Shown: piece by piece, positions 55,516-64,000 of the stretch
Layout: each line of letters begins with the position of its first letter
Position numbering within the stretch: position 1 is the stretch's first letter
NCBI GenBank assembly: GCA_963662175.1
Contig: OY759225.1
Span: 5,405,107-5,469,106, forward strand
Direction of reading: 5' to 3'
Source of the DNA: Aradus depressus
Lineage: Eukaryota > Arthropoda > Insecta > Hemiptera > Aradidae
Length of the DNA: 64,000 nt
Program-made: the position numbers and the translations under genes
The notes under the pieces: model-generated
Told to the model about the DNA's origin: nothing
The model's input: only the letters and a program-made list of their open reading frames with translations
The model's database searches: none

Positions 55516-56285
55516 TTTTTATTTATTTATTTACATATTCACAACATCAGAACATTTGTCAATTGGAATTGTGATGTTAAGTGGCAAGTGACCGAAGAGG
55601 AGTCCAGGCTAGTCCTGGAGCAGGTCCCTCTGTCATGGACGTCGTGGCGGATTTGTGGGGAGAGTGGTCGTGGATAATTGCAGAATAAATGTTTTGGTGT
55701 GACGATGGAGTTTGTCGTGAAAATGTTGATATCATATCCTGATAGCAGAGGGTACAAATGGGATGTTGAGGTTGGAAACGTAAAATGGCGCATCGGCAAT
55801 GTGGCGTAGTACATATAGTATTGTATTGACTGAAGATGTATGTTTGATTTTTTGACTAACCCCCATATCTCGATGCCGTAAGTCCAGATGGGTTCAGTAT
55901 ATTGTTGTATATGTGAAGTTTGTTTTCAAGCGATAATGTCGATCGTCGTCCTATGATTGATTTCAGTCGTCCAAATCGTCTTTTGAGGTCTGTGCATTTC
56001 AGTCTGATATGTGTTGTCCAAGTTAAACGTCTGTCTAAATGAAGTCCTAGATATCGGACAGTGTTGGATGCAGGAATGGGCTGGTTGTTAATGTAAACTG
56101 GTGGACAAGTGTTGTGTCTGAGGGTAAATGTGGTTTGCAGAGATTTGTCTCTATTAATTGTTATTCTCCATTTGTTGACCCAATCTGTTAGCTGGAGTAA
56201 ATGTTCCTGTAAGTGTGAGCTTGCTTGTGTTGGGTCTGAGTGTGTTGAGAGAATGGCTGTGTCGTCTGCGTAGTGTGTTGTGTCA
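55516..56285 (-). mobile_element. Jockey A family, 5'-truncated copy
   Basis: Antisense copy of the last ~0.85 kb of the jockey A type: RT end (YADD region), C-terminus and the TTTATTTATTTACATATTC tail. Frame-disrupted; about 90% similar by eye. Confidence 0.85.
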
Positions 56286-56339
56286 AACCTTGTGTGGAAG
56301 TCTTAGTGTATTGGTTCAAAAGGTGGAAACTTAACCTCA

Positions 56340-56400
56340 ACCATTGAATATTTTACCGATTACGTAACTTCCCCTATACTTCGTACAGGTTGGGAAGTAA
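56340..56400 (-). repeat. R2 terminus
   Basis: TACCGATTACGTAACTTCCC and CTATACTTCGTACAGGTTGG. Confidence 0.65.
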
Positions 56401-56429
56401 AAAGTGACATGAAAAATGTACCGTAAACA

Positions 56430-56870
56430 AACGAATGAAATTACTGAAGATCATGTTGTAGCCAGCTTGGAAAATATGAAGTGGTTCACGAAGTTGAAGG
56501 CTTTGGAAAAGTCGAATAGTACTAACAGGTTCAGATGTACAGTGCCAATAATAGGATGTCTGAAGTATTCTGTTAGTTCTAGTAAGGCAGTGTCTCAGAC
56601 CCGAATCGGAAATCAGATTGGAAAGAGTCAAGGAGTTTGTTGGCTAGTAGAATATCTGAGAGTTGAGAATGAACGTTCTGAAGGTTTGGTTGGGGAACCT
56701 AGAAGGGAGAAATGGCGATAGTCTTCGGAGCTTCAAGATGTAGAGATGGAGTCTAAAGGCTTCATTCCTGGGAGAAATTATAAATATGTACAAGGGTTGT
56801 GAGTATGACTGGTAAGCAAGCTTTAAGGAAGAGGAGCGGGGTGCTATCAGGGTGAAGGGCATTTGAGTGA
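56430..56870 (-). pseudogene. LINE reverse transcriptase remnant
   Basis: Minus-strand pieces in different frames read LLANKLLDSFQSDFRFGSET and DFSKAFNFVNH, after a segment like LTTLVHIYNFSQE. This is the order seen in CR1/L2-like RT (QSGFR...ETAL, then DFSKAFD). Many stops. Confidence 0.6.
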
Positions 56871-56984
56871 TCATTAAGGATTATCTTCAGGAGATTGTCA
56901 GGGTAAATACGAGAAGAAAAGCTTATTTATTGCAAGGAACGAGTGTCGGGAGAGAACGTGGAGGGAAAAAGGATTTAGGGGAAC

Positions 56985-57360
56985 CTTCGGAAGAGCTGCC
57001 CATCTTAACAGCATTTTGATACAGCAGTACTACGATTTGAGCGCCCTGATAAGCGACTGACCAAGACTTCGGGAGAGCTGCCCATCTTAACAGCGTTAAG
57101 TACCTCCACGATTTGATACAGCAGTACTACGATTTGGCTGCCCTGATAAGCGACTGAGCACGTCTTCGGAAGAGCTGCCCTTCTTAATCGCGTTAAGTAT
57201 CTCCACGATTTGATACAGCAGTACTACGACTTGACCGCCCTGATAAGCGACTGAGCACGTCTTCGGTAGAGCTGCCCTTCTTAATCGTGTTAAGTACCTC
57301 CACGATTTGATACAGAAGTACTACGATTTGGCCGCCCTGATAAGCGACCACGTCTTCATA
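56985..57360. repeat. ~97-bp tandem array, about four units
   Basis: Units run from CTTCGGAAGAGCTGCCC through CACGATTTGATACAGCAGTA and GCCCTGATAAGCGACTGAGC. The first unit lacks an internal segment. It lies directly beside the RT remnant. Confidence 0.9.
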
Positions 57361-57804
57361 CCTAGCCAATACGATTTGGTATGAGAAAAAAAAATTGTTG
57401 AATAACTAGGTACTTTGGAAATCAGTCTTCGATGGAATAGATAATTAAAATACACAATTTAAAAAAATATATATATAAATTATCAGTCTTCGATTTTTTT
57501 CTTGGAAAGTTTAACAAGATCAAAATAATACGTACAAATTAATTTTGTTGCCCACCTTTGAGATGCGATGTTTGCCTTTTCTCCGTTTATTGTTTAATTG
57601 ATGAGGTTGTCCTGTCTCTTCCATTACAGTTCAGAAACATATATAATATTCTAAAGAACCTCGCTATCACAAATTGTATTCAACAGAAGACAAAACTAAC
57701 TGAGAGTCCTATCTTTATTTTACCTACTGCTGTGCTTTATCTCTTCAAACTACCAACTTACACTTATCTGTTCAAAAACAATAAAAAACAAAACAGAACA
57801 CCTG

Positions 57805-57975
57805 ATAAGAAGTCGTCACTGAATCACCAGCTATTTACATCCCCAGCACGAATTAAGTTTTCGCTCTCCCTCCAAAGCCAATCAACCGTTTGGTCTGAAG
57901 CTCAATATTTAACTTTAGTGGCTTCTGAATCTCATAATAAATTCTGTGTTGATACACAAAAAGATCATTCAGAAA
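57805..57975 (-). repeat. R2 fragment
   Basis: TCACTGAATCACCAGCTATT, then TTTTCGCTCTCCCTCCAA and TTCTGTGTTGATACAC match the distal R2 end. Confidence 0.55.
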
Positions 57976-58026
57976 AAGATCAAAAACTAATTGATTAATT
58001 TGCACTGGGAGAACATCTTACCTGGG

Positions 58027-58306
58027 AGAAGGCACCGATAGCTCAGTGGTCTTACTTACTGAGCTAAAGATCGCGGGTTCGTAACCCAGCCGAAGCCCTT
58101 AGTTTATTTCAACAGGGAAGCGAAATAAGCTTAAATACGTCGTCCGTCGGATGAGATGTTAAGCAATGGTCCCGAGCCTGTACGGTGTCAGGTACTCGAT
58201 AAGGACCCCTGCTCTAGGTGAATAAAAATTTAGGACTCCCACAGTAGAGTCGGGCTCATGTCCACCACACAAAAGAGTTAACGCCTGGGCATGAGTAAAA
58301 ATAATA
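58027..58306 (+). mobile_element. SINE copy
   Basis: AGGCACCGATAGCTCAGTGG through GCCTGGGCATGAGT. Several deletions in the 3' part. Confidence 0.85.
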
Positions 58307-58350
58307 TTACCAGTGATTCATCGACATTTTTCCGCTCATCTCTGTAATTA

Positions 58351-58688
58351 GGTTAGGTTTTATGACTCATGCCCGGGCTTTAACTAGGAGGTCATATCGC
58401 TTACTACCAGAGCTCTCTTTCGTCACTCTGATGGACATGAGCCCGACTCTACTGTGGGAGTTCTAAATTTTGACTACCCTAAATTTTTATTTACCTAGGG
58501 TAGGGGTCTTTAACGAGTACCTGACATCGTACAGGGTCGGGACCATCGCTTATCGTCCCATCCGAAGGACGGCGTGCTTAAGTTTATTTTACTTTCCAGA
58601 TAAAATAAACTAAGGGCCTCTGCCGGGTTTCGAACCCACGTTCATGAGCTCAGAAGTCAAGCACGCATACCACTGAGCTCCGGCGCCC
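58351..58688 (-). mobile_element. SINE, full length with 12-bp TSD
   Basis: GGTTAGGTTTTATGACTC to CCGGCGCCC. TCTCTGTAATTA flanks it at 58,339-58,350 and 58,689-58,700. Close to consensus. Confidence 0.94.
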
Positions 58689-58764
58689 TCTCTGTAATTA
58701 TATTTTATAAGTGAGATTACTATAAAGAATGTAGATTTTAGTATTCATAGATTAATGAAAGAAT

Positions 58765-58945
58765 AAACAATCGTTTACTACGAGAGCGCACTTTTGACGA
58801 TGAGTCCGACATTTTGCCTATACAATTGCTCAAAGTTTTTTCACCTCCCAGAAAAAAAAACTCAAGGGGCCCCCGGCCGGGTTTCGAACCCGCGATCTTG
58901 AGCTCAGTACGCGAGCATGCATACCACTTAGCTACCAGCGCCCTC
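58765..58945 (-). mobile_element. SINE with large internal deletion
   Basis: The tail part joins directly to the head (GGGTTTCGAACCCGCGATC, TACCACTTAGCTACCAGCG). The open frame across it is spurious. Confidence 0.8.
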
Positions 58946-60380
58946 ATATTTTTATACACTAACATAGAAAATAATTTATAATGAAGTTTCAAAAAAGATT
59001 TTTGACACAATTGTTTCAAATAATTTATTTTTATTGAATAATCAAAATACAACAAAGATAAAATTTTTTTAAAATTTTAAAACAAGTTAGATAAATATTT
59101 TTAAAAAACAAAATAAAATGGGTTGTTAAATTGACAACCAACATACAAACGTACCAACTTTAACAAACATCTTATTAATTATTTTCTTTATACCCAGAAT
59201 ACATTCCAATACATTTCGGACGGAACTTAACAACCCTTTTTTTTTTTAACAATACAAATGTATTATATATTTTAAATAAAACAAAATATAGCTACAATCA
59301 TAACAGAAAAAAAATATAACAATCCTATTTTCTACTTTTATAACTGGGCATGAAACAGTTTGTAGGAACTTCATGGAAAAGTGTTAATTAAGTTGCAATA
59401 TAAATAAGAAAAAAAATAAAGAGAAAATTATTGAACTGCAAAAAAAAAAATAGCAAAATTGTGTGCAAAAACTAAAAAAAAATATTTAGACAAAGAAAAA
59501 CGTACGTTTTTTAAAAATATTTATTTCACAAAAAATATACATATGCATAAATATATGTATTTTAATTCAGCACATACTACTTTAAAAAATCTTTTAAGAT
59601 TTTAATTTGAGACAAAATTATATTTCTATGACTTAACTGTACATGAGAGACAGTGAAAAACTTCGTTGGGGGGGCTGAAAAAGGGGACAGCTTGGATTGT
59701 AAACTGGTTGAACTTCCATTTAGTTGTTAAGTTGTGGCTGAAGATGGTAGCAATACCGAAAATAATCCCATATATTTTGTGAAATAGATAATATTTTTAA
59801 ACAAACATACTTTTTTCTTTATATTTTTATTAAGTGTTTCACAAAATTTCTGCAAAAATGTTAAGTATCATTAAAAAACACTAGTCTGAGCAAGCAATGG
59901 TCCATTATACAGCCAACAAGCTGGTGATGAAAAGAAAAACATTTTTGATTGAACAATTTTTATATCATTTAAAACAATAAAATAAAAAATAATAGCACTG
60001 GTAATTACAAATAATAAACACATACCATTAACCAGATGACATGATAAATACAAGAAATCTCCATTTTCAACTAATTATGATCAATTAGAATATACATAGA
60101 ATCATTTAGATGCCCTGAGATTATTTTTTTATATAAATATTTATGTAATGCTATAAGTAATAGTACGTTAATGAAATGCACAAAATAATAATAATAATAA
60201 AATAAAACTTAAAATAGCAAGTAGTAAAACACAAGAAGTTAAATAAATCACAGACACTATCAAAATTAAAAAGTGTATAATACTACATCCAACGAAATAC
60301 AAAATACATACAACTTTTGAAAAAATTAGGAATTTTCAAATTTTAAATTGTGATAAAAATGCTCGATAAATATAATGTAT
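58946..60380. other. AT-rich intergenic stretch
   Basis: No gene seen. Contains a single GGTA-family hammerhead-like repeat at about 59,735-59,870. Confidence 0.45.
59738..59769 (+). other. Hammerhead-like motif, GGTA/TACC stem
   Basis: CTGAAGA, T, GGTA, GCAA tetraloop, TACC, GAAA. Followed by the family's TTGTGAAATAGATAATATTT tail. Confidence 0.5.
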
Positions 60381-60382
60381 CG

Positions 60383-60598
60383 TCACCCTAATTAGCAAAC
60401 CTTGTAACTCCATTTTCAAGTAATTATGGATATTTGTGCCATCTGTTACGCCACCTTAGAGTCTCACCATTGTTCTTAAGATCAAGTAAGCTCAGAAACA
60501 AAACCATAATATCGAATAAAACACAAACAATACGAACATTTAGGTGTCTCCTGAAAAACGTGTTACTTTGGAGTTACGAGGTTTGCTAATTAGGGTGA
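60383..60598. mobile_element. MITE with ~28-bp TIR
   Basis: CACCCTAATTAGCAAACC at the left and the inverted GGTTTGCTAATTAGGGTG at the right, both continuing to GTAACTCC. No clear TSD. Confidence 0.75.
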
Positions 60599-60650
60599 TG
60601 ATTTTCATCACAACATAATTTTTCCCATAATTTTTTTAACATTAACAATT

Positions 60651-60836
60651 GCAGACGTTTCGGAAGCACTCCCATCATCTGTATCTATAATATGTCTGTC
60701 TGTTCTTTATTGTAAGATTCCTTCTTTACAGTTTTGACTTCTGATTAAACTAGATTCTGATTGAAATAAGGAATGTTAACATAGAGAACAGATAAATTAT
60801 AGATACTAATGATAGGAGTGCTTCCCAAAATGTCTG
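60651..60836. repeat. Inverted pair of GGGAG-family hammerhead-like motifs
   Basis: Minus-strand motif at 60,681-60,651 (CAGATGA, T, GGGAG...CTTCC, GAAA, CG). A decayed plus-strand copy at 60,806-60,836 faces the other way, with shared flanks (AACAGATAAATTATAGATAC). Confidence 0.65.
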
Positions 60837-61114
60837 TACTTGCTAATATTTAAGAAAAAATAATAATTATGAGAAGTGATGCTGTGATAAATATATTATA
60901 TATGAATTCAAAATTTCTTTAGAGAAACCAAAAGTAATATAATATATTTCTAAGTTGAGAAACGCTGACATATTGTGGAAACTTGAAGTAAATAAATAAA
61001 ACAAACTTATTTTTTGAAATATTGTCTATTCCACAAAAATATACCGGGTTCGGAATTACACCATCGTCAGATTTAGTTATAAGTATAATCAAATTATGTG
61101 TGTAAACGTACATA

Positions 61115-61829
61115 CGAGGCACGTCCAGAAAGTAAGTGTACTGGTACTCTCACAGCTGTAGGGAATACTTTTTCGACATGTTGACAACACTGCCGCGTAG
61201 CCTGACCCCTCCCCTTCAAAACGAGACCAATCCGAGGTTAGTGTGTTGAAAACTCTTGACGCAGTAGCATCTCTCGCGAAAAATGTCGATCGTATCTCCC
61301 GCCAAGTGCGAAATTCGCGCCGTCATTCGCTACCTCGTTGCGAAGGGAAAAGCTCCGGTTGAAATTTATAATGAGGTGAAAACTGTTTACGGTAATAAAG
61401 CTATGCGATCGTCACGGACCGCAATCGCGATTTTTTCCACAAGTTCGTCAGTCACAATTGAAGGTCTTCCGCTCCTCTGATCGTCATGCACGGAAGTACG
61501 GCCATTTTTAAACTCGCGACACCACTTGTACACTCGTACGATTCATAGCTTTATTACCGTAAACAGTTTTCACCTCATTATAAATTTCAACCGGAGCTTT
61601 TCCCTTCGCAACGAGGTAGCGAATGACGGCGCGAATTTCGCACTTGGCGGGAGATACGATAGACATTTTTCGCGAGAGATGCTACTGCGTTAAGAGTTTT
61701 CAACACACTAACCTCGGATTGGTCTCGTTTTGAAGGGGTCAGGCTACGCGGCAGTGTTGCCAACATGCCGAAAAAGTATTCCCTACAGCAGTGAGAGTAC
61801 CAGTACACTTACTTTCTGGACGTGCCTCG
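61115..61829. mobile_element. Fold-back mariner derivative
   Basis: Arms 61,115-61,405 and 61,544-61,829 are inverted copies of one mariner 5' end (terminus CGAGGCACGTCCAGAAAGTA), bounded by TA on both sides. Each arm encodes MSIVSPAKCEIRAVIRYLVA... up to YGNKAM. The 138-bp spacer continues the minus-strand transposase (YKWCREFKNGRTSVHDD, RSGRPSIVTDELVEKI) after a one-base frameshift. No catalytic domain remains. Confidence 0.92.
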
Positions 61830-62080
61830 TATAAGAACATGAGGTAGGTAAGAGGGTTGTTGAAATTTCAACAGTAAGCCAGGGGGGATATCCTAGTTGA
61901 AATTCTATCTAACCCATCCCTTATCTGTTTCTATATGTACGGTAAGCACTCAGCAAACTTGTCTCAGTATGATACTTGACATTTTCTGCAGAGATATCGT
62001 GAAACATTTAATACAAAATAAACAAAAACGTAAGTTGTTTTAAAAAATATTGTTTATTTCACAAAATGTATACAAAATAT

Positions 62081-62174
62081 AGGAGTAATTTCGGTACTGC
62101 TACCATCTTCAGCCAAATACGAGTATTTGTCAAGAGTCGTGTCTGAAGATGGTAGCAATACCGAAAGTACTCCC
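62081..62174. repeat. Head-to-head pair of GGTA-family hammerhead-like motifs
   Basis: Minus-strand motif 62,112-62,081 (loop GCAG, stem GGTA/TACC) and plus-strand motif 62,143-62,174 (loop GCAA, same stem), 30 bp apart. A relative with loop GTAAT and stem GGT/ACC is at 62,234-62,260. Confidence 0.65.
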
Positions 62175-62610
62175 ATATTTTAAAAAACATCATACGTTTT
62201 TGTTTATTTGTTGTCTCAGTATATTTATAAAACCTGAGAATGGTGTAATACCGAAACTAGTAGTTTTGTATATTTTTTTTGTGTAATTGACAATTTTTCA
62301 AAAAATAAGTTTGTTTCATTTATTCATTTATGTATAATATATTACAATATTAAAACAGAAAAATATGTTTTTTTTTTTTTTCGATCAATACCAAGTCCAC
62401 TTAATTGCCTTTTTTTACATCTTTTATTTTGAGGAATTTTAATGAAATTTTTAATAACTAATAGTTATTATAAGGCGCTGTCAGTCTACTGATCGAAGAA
62501 TTTCAGTTGAAATAAAATAAATATCCCTGTTAGTGGTATCACATGTCTTTTTAGCACCTTAGAAAATATAGTACGGTATGAGATCCATAGGAACACGACT
62601 TGTTTATATA

Positions 62611-62989
62611 TCGCTACCTCAGAACAAGACTGTCACCTAAAAAAATGTTAATTTTGGGAAATGACGTTTTAAAATTCACTGATCCTTAATGGTACTTTAT
62701 TTTTGATTTATTTAGAAAACTGCTAACTGAGCAATAGGCTTTTACACTGTTAATAATACTTACTTTTAAGCCAATTTTCCTTAGCTTTCACCATTGTAAC
62801 ACCCTTTAAAGCCCAACCTTTTCGTACAATGGAAGACCAACACATCTGCTCTCTGGTGGCCAGAATTACAAGTTACAATTGTGACACTCTTCCATAAAAA
62901 AAAAAGTATACCATATTACCATTCTTCCTATGACTTTAATACGAATTCGATATTTTTTGAGTTGTGACAGTCTTGTTCTGAGGTAGCGA
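62611..62989. mobile_element. MITE with ~26-bp TIR
   Basis: TCGCTACCTCAGAACAAGAC (left) and its reverse complement at 62,964-62,989, both continuing to TGTCAC. The 379-bp interior is non-coding. Confidence 0.75.
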
Positions 62990-63560
62990 TGTAACTCTAT
63001 GATCAAAATGTGGAACCATCTATGGCCAAAAAAAAAAAAAAAAAAATGGTGAAGTATGTGAACGAAGGGTAGAAGATGCTTATGTTATACCTGGAGTAGT
63101 TGGCTTAAAATAATCTAACAAAACGTGAATTTTGTGAAGCCTAAATGAGGCAATTTTCTTCCTTCATTGGTGAAAAGATCAACAAACAGAAAAAAATACA
63201 ATGAACTAGAAAATACAATTAATAAATATCTTTTCTTAAATTCTAAACAATTTAATGTTGGTCAAGCCAGGCCAGTTTCTTTCGAAATGTTATTATTTTC
63301 CATACAATTTTTTTAAATATTTTTATTATATATTCAATATTAAGTATTATTGAGTTATAAAAATATATTATAGTGGATATTATACTAGAATACTTTAAAA
63401 TTTAAATTTTACATTACAAAACACTTCAACAGTACCCCCCACACATATACACAAAACATAGGCACAGACCATAAGTCTATGGAAGAGGAAAATTAGTTTT
63501 CCCTGAATCCGGATGACGCAGAATTGAACAATATATCACGCACCTATTCATCCTATCTAT

Positions 63561-63608
<48 letters not shown>

Positions 63609-64000
63609 CATTGGAAAATTGAATAATCTTTAAAAAAAAAGTAATTATATTTATATTTAATTTCTTTTTGTGAAGAAATTTCAAAATATTATATAAAAAA
63701 ACTATTTGAGAAAATTATTTAAATTGTACAGAAGGATATTTGTTAAAACTTTAAGAACCCGGATTCTGCGACTTCATCACAATTCTACAATTAATTTGTC
63801 AAAAAAATAAATAAACGTCTGGATTTTTGACAGATATTGTCAACAGCAACAATTCAAACTTATAGTGTCAACCACAAATTACATTTCTAAAAATAAAATT
63901 TGAGTATCATCAAAAACTTATAATAAAACAATTATATTATTATTTTAAAAAAATAATTATTTTGAACTATCCCAAGTACCTGATACGAATCTGAAACATT
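62990..64000. other. AT-rich right edge, no gene seen
   Basis: Contains (AT)n at 63,563-63,606 and no coding signal. Confidence 0.5.

Noticed and set aside
58738..59055. Minus-strand frame with VAKWYACSRTELKIAGSKPG
   Set aside because: It is a SINE head read as protein, a familiar artefact.

Overview
The window is AT-rich animal nuclear DNA, most likely from an arthropod. Supporting signs are small conserved exons in long introns, jockey-clade LINEs, Tc1/mariner elements and a tRNA-derived SINE in at least 22 copies. I cannot name the species. Three housekeeping genes can be reconstructed exon by exon. All their splice junctions keep frame, and their lengths match the vertebrate proteins.

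Layout. (1) 949-22,226, minus strand: LIN54, the DNA-binding CXC subunit of the MuvB/DREAM cell-cycle repressor. It has ten coding exons (740 aa) and a probable 5' UTR exon ending at 22,759. (2) 22,900-23,210: a short head-to-head promoter shared with the next gene. It holds a CDE-like/CHR composite, the type of site that E2F/DP and LIN54 bind, and a ZNF143-type motif. (3) 23,224-34,395, plus strand: COP9 signalosome subunit 4 (COPS4/CSN4), nine coding exons, 411 aa. (4) 34,783-37,801, intergenic: a DNA transposon with inverted repeats of nearly 0.5 kb and a broken, internally deleted ORF of an uncharacterised family. (5) 41,296-54,134, minus strand: the mitochondrial porin VDAC, six coding exons, 281 aa. 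(6) 54,700-64,000: no host gene recognised; truncated LINEs, SINEs, MITEs and a fold-back mariner derivative.

The introns are full of mobile DNA. There are two full-length jockey-type LINEs with target-site duplications: A at 10,094-14,329 with a frameshifted ORF1, and B at 27,298-31,544 with both ORFs open. There is also a Tc1-like element at 19,096-21,312 and a modular dispersed repeat called R2 here. Nesting gives a relative chronology: jockey B and the long-TIR transposon both sit inside R2 copies, and jockey A sits inside a pogo/Tigger-like terminus.

The most interesting unexplained signal is a recurring small RNA-like motif: CTGANGA, one extra base, a short stem-loop, then GAAA. It appears about 20 times in several repeat families whose stem sequences differ but keep pairing, often as inverted pairs. 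It resembles the hammerhead ribozyme core, but the extra base departs from the canonical consensus. The LIN54-COPS4 head-to-head pair is also neighbouring in human 4q21 as I recall it, so this may be deep microsynteny around a promoter that LIN54 itself could bind.

Coordinates of repeats were set by eye and may be off by several bases.
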